Shown: positions 44,175 through 55,575 of the stretch, piece after piece
How positions within the stretch are numbered: position 1 is the first letter of the stretch
How the letters are laid out: each line of letters starts with the position of its first letter
DNA from: Branchipolynoe longqiensis
Lineage: Eukaryota > Annelida > Polychaeta > Phyllodocida > Polynoidae
Assembly: GCA_030323885.1 (NCBI GenBank)
Contig: CM059187.1
Coordinates: forward strand, 135,709,826 to 135,773,825
DNA: 64,000 nt
Direction: 5' to 3'
Program-made: the position numbers and the translations under genes
The notes under the pieces: generated by a model
Told to the model about the DNA's origin: nothing
The model's database searches: none
The model's input: the letters and a program-made list of their open reading frames with translations, nothing else

Positions 44175-44490
44175 AATTCTTAATGGAAAATTCAAGGAGG
44201 CACTGGCCACACCCATAGCGGCCACAAGCACCTGTTCAAGTCTCATTCCTCACAAACCCACACAGCTTGGGCCGAGCAGCTCAGGGCCCGTGCAGCGAGC
44301 AACTCACAAACTCAACACACCAACACCACCTGGTGGTAACAGTGGGCATTACTGGACTCAGACATATTTATTGCGTGCATGCTTTTTGCATTCTCTTTTT
44401 TGTCTTTATAAATATTTATTCATCTGAAAATACACTTGATGTTGAGGCACTGGTCTTTCCGGCCATATGCATCGCATATATCTAAACCAT
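44175..44490 (+). repeat. Dispersed repeat E, copy 2
   Basis: Second copy of the 43258-43560 repeat, about 915 bp downstream in the same orientation. It ends near GGCCATATGCATCGCATATA. Confidence 0.75.
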
Positions 44491-44493
44491 ATA

Positions 44494-44850
44494 TGACCAG
44501 ACGGGGTGGCCGAATGAGTTGAATGCCCATCTCCTATTTTGGGAGATCGAGAGATCCGAACCAATGAGTTTGTGGCTTAGAATCCTGGTTGAGTCAAACC
44601 AATGACTTAAAAATGCATCCTTATATCGCTTCCTAGCCTGGCACTCAACATTATTAGGATAGGGCAAAGACTGGTTGGCTCAGTGTCAGGATAATGTGAC
44701 TGAGTGGGATATCACATCATGGCGCTGGTGGCCTGGTTTCCCAGTGGGGTAGCACTATGAAGTCACCATGAGTGTGCACTGTCACAAGTCGGTACCCGTC
44801 CTGATATGAGCTTAGATGTTCCTAGGACGTAAACCAACAACAACCAAACA
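44494..44850 (+). mobile_element. SINE-1, full length
   Basis: Head CCAGACGGGGTGGCCGAATG, body, and tail GAGCTTAGATGTTCCTAGGA followed by CGTAAACCAACAACAACC. Confidence 0.9.
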
Positions 44851-45646
44851 AACAAAAAATAAAAAAAAATTTGCATGGGTTCTTTCTTTCTCCTCTAGAC
44901 TTCAACAGTACTTTGTGCTTTCAGTCAGCCAAATGACACTAGTGTATACGAAGTCACCAGAATATAATATGAGTAGATGGCTAAATAAATTGATTGTCCT
45001 CTTTGATTGGCTTTGAATCCTCGTTTTGAACCATAACCAAATCAAAACAAATGACTTCAAAAGTTACACTTGTCACCATCTAACATAGTGCTTGGCATTA
45101 CTAGGGTAGGGTAAGGCGTGAGTGAAATAAGCCAAACAGATTGTTTACCATTGGAATATGCCTTGGTTAATCAACAAATATAAAAACAAACTAACCCCCC
45201 CCCCCCACCCCACCCCTAAAATTATGTTTTTAAACAACGGAAAATAGCTGGGTACTTTAACAAATTTAATTAACAAAATTATAAAAGCCACTTGAGTGTA
45301 ATACTTGTAGGAATCATAATACTTAACAGTCCTCATGGGTGGATGGCCTGTTTCACACGGGCCTCAGCCTTCAGCTTCGACTCATTATAAAATCATTGCA
45401 CACGCCCGCCTGGACGACACAACCGTGCACAAAATCATGTATTTCGATCCTAATACATATAGCTCGGTTCACTGAACTTTCGTATCCTAGCAACAGCTAA
45501 GGTTATAGGTCGGATCGGCGATTTACACATCCGGTTGTGCCAGTGCCTGGTTCTACGCTCCTAATCACAAACAAACAAATAGTCCCGCTTTGTACCGACA
45601 TTAGCGTATTATTCATTGTGGAACTTATACACACACACACACACAC
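44851..45646. other. Unannotated sequence
   Basis: Contains a weak SINE-1-like remnant (45005-45120, GACTTCAAAAGTTACACTTG and TGGCATTACTAGGGTAGGG) and a possible tail (45482-45515). The rest is unique, with a poly-C run at 45196-45206. Confidence 0.4.
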
Positions 45647-45806
45647 CTCTCTAATTCGACAGACCTCGGGACCGAGTTTAAGTGGTCCATTTAGGGAGCT
45701 GGTTAGAGTTTACGGAGTTACAATGGTATTGCTGAGACCCGAATAAAGCCATCGATATAGGGGAGTGGTCGATATGTGGAGGTGGTAGGTTAAAGAGGTT
45801 TTACTG
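45647..45806. mobile_element. MITE-C, left-truncated
   Basis: Inverted relative to 59966-60143. It retains ATCGATATAGGGGAGTGGTC and the right end AGAGGTTTTACTG followed by TA. The left terminus is replaced by a CA run. Confidence 0.78.
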
Positions 45807-45865
45807 TATATACATGTGTGTATTTATATATATAATATTTGTATTATTGAAGATACACTTCATAC

Positions 45866-45867
45866 AA

Positions 45868-45902
<35 letters not shown>

Positions 45903-46018
45903 TATATATAGATATAAATATATATAATATATATATAAATATATATATAAATATATATATATATAAATATATATATAGATATAAATATATATATATATAT
46001 AAATATATATATATATAT
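45866..46018. repeat. AT-rich (ATATATAAAT)n repeat
   Basis: About 150 bp of ATATATAAATATAT units. Tyr/Ile frames here are artefacts. Confidence 0.95.
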
Positions 46019-46435
46019 CGCTGCTCTAAGTTGGGAGCTGGGCAGGTGTGGTGGGAGTTACATATGCTCCCTATTCGCATTCATCTCAGTTGAAAAAGAT
46101 CGATTCAATGTTAATGAACCATCTCCATCTCCTCCCCCCCCCCCCCCCCCCACCCACACTCCCCACCCACACTCCGCCTTCCCCATCCGGCGCGTTGGAC
46201 AATAAACTAATCTGAAGTTCCAATCGCCATCTATTGGTTTCAACGCTCCAGCTGTGCTGTGAGTCAGATCCTGTTTGAACCAGGACATTTCAACAATTGT
46301 TGTTTGCACAGTGTTTGGAGTTGGAAATAAAAGATTAAAGAGGATATCTACCATGGAATAAAACAATATATTTGAAGAATTGTACCGTAACTTTTTTGGG
46401 GGTTTATTCAGCGCCTGTGTTCAAGCTGGGTTAGA
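46019..46435. other. Unannotated sequence with poly-C run
   Basis: A poly-C/CCCAC stretch lies at 46133-46178. Flanking sequence is unique with no recognised function. Confidence 0.4.
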
Positions 46436-46903
46436 TAAAGTTGCATGGTCCGATAGCGTTTGAATTTTTATTTTATTTTTTAGATAAATATATCAAATTC
46501 ATCGTTATAACCTACTAATCATCAGTCGGGAGTAATTTTGATGAAAAATGGCTAGTTTTGAAGCAATTTGAGCTAAAAGAACCCAAAATACTTTTGACAA
46601 GCTTTCCAAAAGTCCTTGAGCTATGACGCGTATTGACATCTCGCGATGACCACGTTACATATGGTACTTGGAATGAGGGTATGGCTAATTAGGCCACAAG
46701 ATTGACCTAATTGCTTAATGAGTGTTCCTGTCTCAAATTTGGTGTCCAAGGGAATGAGGTAATACATTCACTGATTATTCTTTATATGCTGTCCCACAAT
46801 CCTTAGCTAATGCACTAGTATCTAAGTTGGATATATAGAACCAAATTTAGATAAGTGTTTTGGTTTTGAAAAAAAAAAGTTTCATCAGACCATGCAACCT
46901 TAA
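46436..46903. mobile_element. MITE-A, long variant
   Basis: Left end AAAGTTGCATGGTCCGAT, right end CATCAGACCATGCAACC plus TTAA at 46900-46903. It is about 110 bp longer than the 355-bp copies, with extra sequence around 46620-46760. Confidence 0.75.
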
Positions 46904-46914
46904 TTTAAAAATAG

Positions 46915-47274
46915 ATTAGTGTTGCATAGTCCGATGAAAGCATCTCATTTTCAAAATCAAAACACATCCCCCAGATTTGGTCCTAAATGTATATCCAACT
47001 TCGATACTAATGTACTTATTAAACATGTGCTGCTCTGTAGGAGGGGGGGGGGGTACTAAGCCAATTTAACAAAACCTGCCACTTACTGTTGGATTGTCAG
47101 AATTTGTGTGTGCTTGACAAAATTAATTTGGCATGTTTTCGCTGATAATATCTCTCAAACATAACCATTTCAAATAAAAGTTACTTCAAACTAAAGCAAA
47201 ATAGTTTACAATGATCAATCTAATGCACTTATTTCAGAAAATGGTAGAAGCTCAAAACAATCGGACTATATTAA
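46915..47274. mobile_element. MITE-A, complete but diverged
   Basis: Starts GTTGCATAGTCCGATGAAAG in the opposite orientation to its right neighbour and ends at the TTAA (47271-47274) shared with the next copy. A poly-G run (47042-47051) is internal. Confidence 0.8.
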
Positions 47275-47625
47275 AGTTGCATAGTCCGATGGTTTTGAAT
47301 TTCTGTATTTTTTCTGAGATAAATATATTAGATCGATCACTAGTACCTACTTTACATTAGTTCAAAGTTACGTTTATTTTAAATGGTAAACTTTTGAGAT
47401 ATTTTGAGTGCAAACATAGAAAATTGGTTTTGGCAAGCTTGCCCAAACTCTGACACCATAGACTTCTGCAGTAACAGGTTCTGTTAAATTGACTCAGCAT
47501 TGCCTTCTATGCAGAAACAAATGCTTAATAAGTGCATCAGTGGCTAAGTTAGACATGTAGAATCAAATCTAAATAATTATTTTGGTTTTGAAAATTTGAT
47601 GCTTCATCGGACTATGCAGCTTTAA
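47271..47625. mobile_element. MITE-A, complete copy
   Basis: 355 bp between TTAA at 47271-47274 and 47622-47625, with termini AAGTTGCATAGTCCGATGG and CATCGGACTATGCAGC. Very similar to 49676-50030. Confidence 0.88.
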
Positions 47626-47842
47626 TATATAGTAGTGGAGGTATAATTGATTATGTTGAGTGAGTATTCGTAACCGCTAGAGATATTATCATATAGAAAT
47701 AGCATGTGGTTTGCATGTTTTGGTGGTTTTTTTATGGTGGTTTAAAAAATTATAGATATCATGTCAGCATGTCACGATTTCATTCTTAAATATAGCATTA
47801 ACTGTAACGTGTAAGGCAAATACTGATGTATGCTCGTTTGTG

Positions 47843-48175
47843 TGTTTGGGGTTTTATGTCCTGGCAACATCCAAGGTCATATCAAGATGTGTGCCAACAT
47901 GAGACAGTGCGCTCTCATGGTGACTTTATAGTGCTGCTCCACTGTGAAACCAGGCTGCCGGCACCATGACCTGATATCCCACTCAGTCACATTATCCTGA
48001 TACTGAGCTACTCAACCCCTTGCCCTATCCTAGTAATGTGGAGCAGCGCCAGGCTAGGTCGTGATAAGTAACAATTTTGTAAGTCATTTGTTGGACTCGG
48101 CAACGATTCTAAATCCCGACCTTCTACACTGGAAGCCTGTGCTCTTACCGATTTGGCCACCGCGTTCAGCGCAGA
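47843..48175 (-). mobile_element. SINE-1, full length
   Basis: Tail TTTTATGTCCTGGCAACATC, body, and head GCTCTTACCGATTTGGCCAC on the minus strand. Confidence 0.88.
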
Positions 48176-48360
48176 CGTTGATTGGCTAAGGCTGGGCATT
48201 ATAGGCGAACCACCCGGCTGAAGTGGGTGGTGGCGGTGGGAGCAGGCGAGAACACATAGATAACTGCAACCAATATTTGAGTCGAAGGGAGGATCTCTGG
48301 ACAAGACGCCTTTCTTTGACGCCACGTGTGTTTGATATGGGCTAGGCGTTGAGGCAGTGA

Positions 48361-49036
48361 TGGAGGGTCGCCTGGCGGTGGTGGTGGTTGTGGTAGTAGT
48401 TGTGGTGGTGGTTGTGGTGGTGATTGCGGTGGTGGTTGTGGTGGTTGTGGTGGTTGTGGTTGCGGTGGTGGTTGTGGTGGTGGTTGTTGCGGTGGTGGTT
48501 GTTGTGGTGGTGGTTGTGGTGGTTGTGGTGAGGCTGGTTGTGGCGATCGTGGTGGTGGTGGTGGTGGTGGTGGCAGCGGTGGTGGTCGTGATGGCAGAGG
48601 TTTGTTGTGCAGTTGGTGGTAATAGTGATGATGTTGGTGATGGTGTTGGTGACGGTGGTGATGATGGTGATTATAGTGATGGTGGTGATACTGATATTAT
48701 TAGTGGTTGTGGTGATGGTGGTGGTGGTGATAATGGTGATGATGATGGTGGCAATGATGGTAATGGTGATGGAGGCAATGATGGTGCTGATAATGATGAT
48801 GATGGTGATGGAGGCAATGATGGTGATCGCGATGGTGGTTATGGTAGCAGTGATGATAATGGTTATGATGATGGTGATGATGGTCATGGTAATGATGATG
48901 AGGTGGAGGTAGTAATGGTGGCAAGGTAGTGGTGGTGATCGCGATGGTGGTTATGGTAGCAGTGATGATAATGGTTATGATGGTGGTGAAGATGGTCATG
49001 GTAATGATGATGAGGTGGAGGTAGTGATGGTGATGG

Positions 49037-49070
<34 letters not shown>

Positions 49071-49125
49071 GACGACTATTATTGAGGTAGTGGTGGTGGT
49101 GATGGTGATGATGACCCTGAGGATG
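48361..49125 (+). repeat. GGT/GTT and GAT trinucleotide satellite
   Basis: GTGGTGGTTGTGGTGGT units (48370-48600) pass into GATGGTGATGGTGG units. A duplicated block starting GTGGTGATCGCGATGGTGGT-like occurs at about 48820 and 48930. Val/Gly/Asp and His frames are artefacts. Confidence 0.95.
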
Positions 49126-49189
49126 GCAGCATGTAGGTGGCGCCCTGCCCCCCCCCCCTCCCCTGCCTCCCCTCTCCCTACTCGGACGT

Positions 49190-49470
49190 CGCCCACTAAT
49201 GTTTGAGCGCCATTGATGTTTCTGGGCGGTGTCTTTTAATCTGCGGCTCAATAAAGGCAACATAACAGCTGCGCGCCGCCCTGATGAAAGTATGTAAAAA
49301 GATGAAGGCCACACTTGACGTCTGATTGATGGACGGGCGAAAAGAAGCGGGAAGCGCCATAAGAGCGCATGCGCAGCGAGGTGTCCCCCCACATGAAAGT
49401 GTCATATCAGCGCGTCGCGACTAGTTTCAGGTGCAAGCCGGCCGGATTGAAGATTCCACAACTGGGCAGG
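49190..49470. other. Unique island with an NRF1-type palindrome
   Basis: Non-repetitive, moderately GC-rich sequence after the trinucleotide satellite. GCGCATGCGC at 49365-49374 matches the NRF1 core. No confirmed coding frame. Confidence 0.4.
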
Positions 49471-49675
49471 CACCTTGTCTTTCTACTTTTCCCCCCCCTC
49501 CTTCTGCCATTCTTTCTTTTATTTTTATTTATTTTTTGTTTGTTTTGTTGTCTGAAGGCGTCTGGCCAGCTTTGAGAAGAAAGCGATGCCCCAGAGGCGA
49601 GTCTACCGATGTCTTGTGTCAAAGGTAGCTGATGGTCTCCCAGTCAGGGATGTGCGGCACGCAGGCGCTACGGTA

Positions 49676-50030
49676 TTAAAGTTGCATAGTCCGATGGTTT
49701 TGCATTTCTCTATTTTTTCTGAGATAAACATATTAGATCGATCACTAGTATCTACTTTACATTAGTTCGAAGTTACTTTTATTTTAAATGGTAAACTTTT
49801 GAGATATTTTGAGTGCAAACATGGAAAATTAGTTTTGGCAAGCTTGCCAAAACTCTGACACCGTAGACTTCTGCAGTAACAGGTTCTGTTAAATTGACTC
49901 AGTATTGCCTTCTACACAGAAACAAATGCTTAATAAGGGCATCAGTATCTAAGTTAGATATGTAAAATCAAATCTAGATAATTGGTTTGGTTTTGAAAAT
50001 TCGATATTTCATCGGACTATGCAGCTTTAA
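49676..50030. mobile_element. MITE-A, complete copy
   Basis: 355 bp between TTAA at 49676-49679 and 50027-50030, with intact inverted termini. Confidence 0.9.
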
Positions 50031-50084
50031 GTGAGCCGTGTTAATTAACGAGGGGCGGCAGTGTTTGGCGGAGGTGGGTATGGA

Positions 50085-50850
50085 TTGAGGGTGATGGTGG
50101 TTGTGGTGGTGGTGGCGTGATGGTGGTGGTAATGGTGTTGGTGGTGGTGGTGGCGGTGATGGTGGTGGCGGTGGCGGTGATGGTGGTGGTGGTGGTGGTG
50201 GTGGTGGTGGTGGTGGGGGGGTGGTGGGGATGGAGGGGGTCTGTTGTGGTTAGAGGATGGGGTTTGGTTGGTCGGTTGGGTTTTGGGTTTGGGGAGGTGT
50301 CTCTGTAGATAGCAGTTGGGGTTGGCGGTTGGAGGTTGGGGTTGGGGTTGGGAATGGGGAGTTGAGAGTTGGGAGTTGAGAGTTGGGGGGTTTGGGTTTG
50401 GGGATAGGGGGTTGGTGTTGGGGGTTGGGAGTTGGGAGTTGGAGTTGGGGGTTGGGAGTTGGGAGTTGGAGTTGGGAGTTGGGAGTTGGGGATTGGGGGT
50501 TGGGGGTTGGAGTTGGGGCTTCCGGCTTGGGGAGGTGTGCCTCTGTGGCTAGAGGTTGGGGTTGGGGTTGGATGTTGGCGGGTTTGGGTATGGATTGTGG
50601 TTTGGGGGTTCGGAGGTGGTGTGACTCTATGGCTAGAGGTTGGGGTTGGGGTTGGGGTTGGGGTTGGATGTTGGCGGGTTTGGGTATGGATTGTGGTTTG
50701 GGGGTTCGGAGGTGGTGTGACTCTGTGGCTAGAGGTGAGAGTTTGGGTTTGGGGCATGGGAGGGTTGGGGTAGGGGTTTGAGTTTGGGGTTTGGGGAGCC
50801 GCGTCGCTGAGGCTATAGGTTTTGGTTTGGGGCTTTGGTTGGTGTATGGA
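50085..50850 (+). repeat. TGG array and TTGGGG-type minisatellite
   Basis: GGTGGTGGC units (50090-50220) are followed by GTTGGGAGTTGGAGTTGGGG units. Two to three higher-order units of roughly 100-108 bp follow (50545-50740: TTGGGGTTGGGGTTGGATGT, GGCGGGTTTGGGTATGGATT, GTGTGACTCT.TGGCTAGAGG). The + strand is densely G-quadruplex-prone. Confidence 0.93.
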
Positions 50851-51675
50851 CCTGTTTCCTATGACGTCAGCATAGGTATTTAGGTCAGTACACGCACAGC
50901 TTGGCTGCAGGACAACATCCGGTCACACTGCAAACTTAATGGCAGTAAGCAATCTTGATACAGAAAAAGTGAAATATCTCTAAAACCACAAGAGCTAGAA
51001 ACAAAGTGATTGGAACACATATAGAAAACACATTCAACGAACAGATTATATTAAATTTATAAGGTTAGGGTTTTGCATTTCTATTAATTTGGAATAAAAT
51101 AGACGTTTTGTACTGCGCGTACCGGCACACTCAATGGTAGTGTGCATTCGTTCTGCAGCCAAGGTGCGCGCGCATAAACAATGGTTATAAACACTGAAAG
51201 GGGTCTATAGATTGGACGATTAGACAACTCACCCTTTGCATATATACTAATGTGTATTTAGAACTGTTTATGTTTAACCCTGCTATATCACGTTGCAGCT
51301 CCTACCAACTCAAGAATTGGATCTCATTCATAGGAGACCCATTGGCATTACCACTCCCGCTTCACGTAGAACATAAATGTTAGATTTAATAATGTTAGGG
51401 ATCCATTGTTGTGGTTTTATGTAAACTTTTTCTCGTTTTAAATTAGTATATATACACGCGATTGTTGTTTAAATCATGTAAACATATATTCCAACAAATA
51501 AGTTATTCACCTAAAATAAGGTGCATAAAATATATATACATTTCAATACATTTCAATTGTTGGAAGGCAATAACTGTCTCAGAACTTTGTTCAAAAACCC
51601 ATTTCAATAAAAGTAAATAAATTTAAGAAAAAGATATTTACACCACCACTCTGAAGGAAAAAAATTGATTTAGCA
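50851..51675. other. Unannotated sequence
   Basis: About 800 bp of AT-rich unique sequence without a recognised repeat, RNA or coding frame. A CGCGCGCATAAACAATGG stretch is at 51165. Confidence 0.4.
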
Positions 51676-51960
51676 TTGGCTAATCGGCAGAGCGCAGGCC
51701 TTGCGTGCGGAAGGTCAGGAGTTTGGTTCTCAGTCGAGTCAACCCAATGACTTTAAAATTGATACTTTTTGGCATTAATAGGATAGGACAATGACTGGTT
51801 AGCTCAGTGTCAGGATAATGTGACAGTGGGATATCGGGTCATGGTGCTGGGTCATGGGGAAGCACTATAGGGTCGCCATGAGTGTGCACTGTCACAAGTC
51901 GGTACCCGTCCTGATATGACCTTAGATGTTGCTAGGACGTAAAACCACAACAACCAATCG
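51676..51960 (+). mobile_element. SINE-1, with small deletions
   Basis: Head GCATTGGCTAATCGGCAGAG, body shortened near GATACTTTTTGGCATTAATA, and tail CCTTAGATGTTGCTAGGACG plus TAAAACCACAACAACC. Confidence 0.86.
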
Positions 51961-52190
51961 AACATTGTAGTGGCGTTGAGCTGTTCACGTGTCTCGGCCG
52001 TGCTCGCCGTGAGAACTTAGAGCAGCTGGTCGGCGCCATTTGCCTCAGTCCAGAACTAGGACAGACCACACCGCCCTGACCTCTGACAGGCGCCGGCGGA
52101 ACTATTTCAACTGACCGCCGCCCCCTGGTAGCAATGCTGGGAACTAGACCCAACAGTCAGAACCTGCCAGTGTGGATGTGTGCATATTTG
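51961..52190. other. Unique GC-rich island
   Basis: Non-repetitive sequence between a SINE-1 tail and an AT repeat. A 73-residue frame has no recognised domain. Confidence 0.35.
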
Positions 52191-52198
52191 TGTGTGTG

Positions 52199-52300
52199 TG
52201 TATATATATTTATATATATATATATATATATATATTTGTATGTGTATATATATATTATATATACAGATATAGAGAGAAAGGAAAGAGAACAGACAGAAAG

Positions 52301-52335
<35 letters not shown>

Positions 52336-52345
52336 ATGTATATAG
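52199..52345. repeat. AT-rich simple repeat
   Basis: Two (TA)n blocks flank an AGAGAGAAAGGAAAGAGAAC stretch. Confidence 0.93.
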
Positions 52346-52349
52346 TGAG

Positions 52350-52436
52350 TGAGTTTTTGTTTTACATCCTAGCAACATCTAAATATTCTAATGTCATATC
52401 AGGATGGGTACTGACTTGTGACAGCGCACACTCCTA
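52350..52436 (-). mobile_element. SINE-1 tail fragment
   Basis: TTTTACATCCTAGCAACATC, a small insertion, then CATATCAGGATGGGTACTGA and CTTGTGACAGCGCACACTC. Confidence 0.8.
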
Positions 52437-53309
52437 CACACACATATACACAAAAACACATATACACATATCCACATATACACATATGATATATATGAAT
52501 AGTGATACACCCTTTATCGCGTGTAATAAGCTCTGTAGTGGTCCTGCCCCCCCCCCTCCGTTGGGGGTGAGGGGGGCGGGTACCAGCATCCTCCATCCCC
52601 CCTCCGCGGGGTGGGACTCTCCACTCGCATGGTAGCGTTAAACAAAAAAAACGAGTAGTACATGTCTTCAAAGTATAGCTCTGCAATCAGATCAATGTTG
52701 TCTTCGCATAAAAAGTGCCCTGTCACCGGAGGAATAATCAAATGATACGATTGAAACAAATGGAATAAATGGAATAAATGGAATAAATAGATTAAATGGA
52801 ATAAATGGAATAACTGAAACCAATACACTTAGTACATTTAAAACATTTTCCTCACACTGCAGAGGGTCGGTTGTGACAGGAACTGCTGTACATACATGCA
52901 TTCATATATATACACACACACATATATATGTACTATATAATTTATTATGTGGATATAAATAACAGCAGCCCCTTAATGTTTCTCTCTAACCACCTTAACT
53001 TCCATGTTATTCATTGTGGAATGGGCATTCTCTCCTTCCCACCTCCTCTACACCGCGAGCCAACTGTCACTCTGTTCACTTTCAAAACTATATATATTTC
53101 GTTATTGGTACAGACATTATCTATATATATATATATATGCAATAACATTATAGCCGGTGGGTGATGGCGGACTGGGGATGACATATCGGTGCCTGGCGCA
53201 ACTGCGTCGGACAAACACTCAGTAATGCCATTTTGTTTTCACAAACCAAATATGCCGAATTCGTGCCACCGATGATTATGAAAACAAGCGACACATAACA
53301 CTATAGAGC
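52437..53309. other. Unannotated sequence
   Basis: A CACATATACACA repeat (52437-52490), a C/G-rich inverted segment around 52540-52620 (CCCCCCCTCCGTTGGGGG), a GGAATAAAT 9-bp tandem repeat (52758-52810), and otherwise unique AT-rich sequence. Confidence 0.45.
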
Positions 53310-53432
53310 TATGGGCATATGGACGTGTGGACGGGTGTGGACATGTGCACGTGTGGACGTATGTGGACATGTGAAAGTGTGAATGTGAGGACGTGTGTGC
53401 ATGTGCATGTGGATGTGGATGTGGAGATGGAT
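53310..53432 (+). repeat. GTGGACGTGTG minisatellite, left part
   Basis: Units such as ATGTGGACATGTGCACGTGT, continuing at 53788-54235 after a LINE fragment. Confidence 0.92.
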
Positions 53433-53785
53433 GGTATAAAAATATGGAATTCACTTGACGATAATATCAAATGTTCAAAAAACATTTATATGTTTCAATG
53501 AATGTATAAAAAGAAAATTGTTAAGCTTTATCGGAGGGAAAATACATATAGTAGTCTAGTACATAAACATTGAGATCTAATTTACAGTATTGAGAGTAAT
53601 GTTGATATGCTTTTTAGTATTTATTATTTCTATGGTATTAGTAATGTATATGTGCTATTTTTAAATGTGGAAAGTTGCTAATAAGTATTGTACTTCTGCA
53701 CTGTCCTTTTTCGTGTGAAAAAATTACTGATATAAATATCAACTTGTGTACATTGATCATGCGGAAATAAATATTTTATTAATAT
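53433..53785 (+). pseudogene. 3' end of a non-LTR retrotransposon (LINE RT C-terminus plus 3' UTR)
   Basis: The frame from 53433 reads GIKIWNSLDDNIKCSKNIYM, a typical C-terminal signature of CR1/Jockey-type reverse transcriptases (G.K.WNSLP..I). It is followed by FQ, a TGA at 53499-53501, and MYKKKIVKLYRR-like basic sequence continuing the family pattern. The rest to about 53785 is AT-rich and noncoding, ending in AAATAAATATTTTATTAAT. It is a 5'-truncated dead copy inserted in the GTGGACATGTG minisatellite. Clade assignment is tentative. Confidence 0.7.
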
Positions 53786-53787
53786 CA

Positions 53788-54235
53788 TTATGTGTGCACG
53801 TGTGGATGTGTGCCTGTATGGACGTGTGTGGACATGTGTCTGCACGTGTGTGTGTCTTGATGTGTGTGAATTTAGATGTGTGCATGTGTGGAGGTGTCCG
53901 CATGTGGATGTATGCACGTGTGCACACGTGCATGTGTGCGCAAGTGAACATGTGTCCATCTGGATGTGTGCGCATGTGTGCATGTGTGCATGTGGATGTG
54001 TGCACGTCTGGACGTGTGAACATATGGACCTGTGAACGTGTGCGTGTGTGCATGTGTGTATGCACATGTGGACATGTGTGCATCTGGACGTGAACATATG
54101 GACGTGTAAACGTGTGTGTGGATGTGTGCGTGTGTGCATGTGCACATGTTTGTATCTCCACCTGAACATATGGACATGTGAACATGTGCATATGTGGATG
54201 TATGCGTGTGCACATGTGGACATGTGCATAGGCGG
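53788..54235 (+). repeat. GTGGACATGTG minisatellite, right part
   Basis: About 450 bp of 6- and 12-bp-based units (CATGTGGATGTGTGCACGTG and similar). Both strands have repeat-derived frames. Confidence 0.93.
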
Positions 54236-54339
54236 TCAAATGACACTGACCGTCGATGAATGCTCGCCGAGTACTCAAACTGATAATGGGATAAGTAAGT
54301 GGCTTCACCTGGCGGCGAGTATCAATACTTCTTAATAAG

Positions 54340-54730
54340 CAAAGAGCGAAGAGTGGCTTTTCTTTCTTTCTCACTCATTCTCTCTATCACTCAAACGATG
54401 GAGTGTGGCTTCATTCTTTACTTCACTTGTACTCTCAATCACTGAAACAATGCACGATTATTTCTTTCTTTTCCTTTCTCCTTTTCTCTCTCAATCAAAC
54501 AATACAGCATAGGTTTTTTTTTATCTTTCTTTCCCCTTTTCTCTCTTAATCAATAAAACATTGCAGCATGGGTCTTTGTCTTTCTTTTTACATTTTTCTC
54601 TCAATGAATCAAATAATACAGCATGGCTTCTTTTTCTTTCCATTTCTCTCTCAATGAATCAAATAATACAGTATCGCTTCTTTTTCTTTCAATTTCTCTC
54701 TCAATCAAATAATACAGGATGGCTTCTTTT

Positions 54731-54793
<63 letters not shown>

Positions 54794-54800
54794 CTCTCAA
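54340..54800 (+). repeat. Pyrimidine-rich minisatellite ending in (TTTC)n
   Basis: Units of about 50-65 bp carry CTCTCTCAATGAATCAAATA, ATACAGCATGGC and TTCTTTTTCTTTC and repeat about seven times from 54360. A pure (CTTT)n run lies at 54728-54790, and a short (AATC)n follows. Confidence 0.92.
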
Positions 54801-54960
54801 TCAATCAATCAATCAAACAAACAACACCGAATGTGTTTTTGATGGTACCCGTATTACCAGGTGGTAACCCATTCCAGTACTAATGAGGCTCAATGCTGCG
54901 CAGCGTCAATGACCAGATGAGAATTGATGTTTCAAACATCAGTGATGTCCATCTGACATA

Positions 54961-55050
54961 TCATGCCACCAGGAATCACGACATGATATCCCACTCAGTC
55001 ACATTATCCGGGCACTAAGCGAACCAATCCTTATCTTATCCTACTGTTAC
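54961..55050 (-). mobile_element. SINE-1 body fragment
   Basis: CATGATATCCCACTCAGTCA and AACCAATCCTTATCTTATCC from the middle of the family. Confidence 0.75.
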
Positions 55051-55054
55051 ATAG

Positions 55055-55098
55055 ATAAAAGATTCACCCCTACTGCAAGTACGGGGTGAATCTTTTAT
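55055..55098. repeat. Perfect 16-bp-arm palindrome
   Basis: ATAAAAGATTCACCCC and GGGGTGAATCTTTTAT flank a 12-base centre (TACTGCAAGTAC) that can pair further as TACT/AGTA. Confidence 0.95.
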
Positions 55099-55264
55099 AT
55101 AAGTAAAACCGATCACTAAGTGCGGCATTTGACAAGTGTTAATTTGTTCAAATAAATTGTTGCTTTCAATTTGTCCAGGAAACGCTACTATACCCCTGAC
55201 CTCCCAAACAGGAAATATGCACTCTAGCCCACCACGTAATCACAGCCATTTGCAATACTCAGGA

Positions 55265-55575
55265 TCCGTACGGGGCCTGGAAAGTCTTGAAAAGTCTCGA
55301 ACTTCATTCACCTCATTTCAAGACCTTGAAAAGCCTTGAATTTAACCGATTTTCTTTGTAATTAATCTTGAAACGCATTGAATTCCATTAAACTGTCCCC
55401 ACTGATCTAAGTCAGTCTGAAATCGTCATTCGGCATAAGATAATCCGACATGCCTATTTTATTGTTTTTTTTCCTGAAATCCAAATGAAAATAGTCTTGG
55501 ATTCCTATAAAAAAAAACAGCCTTGAAAAGCCCTGAAATAGCCTTGAATTTCATATCTTCACTGAATACAGTCTA
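55265..55575 (+). repeat. Dispersed repeat F, GTCTTGAAAAG type
   Basis: Contains repeated CTTGAAAAG/CCTTGAA motifs and AAATGAAAATAGTCTTGGAT. An inverted partial copy lies at 57215-57380. Noncoding, class not established. Confidence 0.75.

Noticed and set aside
50546..50740. Interstitial telomere
   Set aside because: TTGGGG runs are short and are part of a roughly 100-bp minisatellite unit with other sequence.
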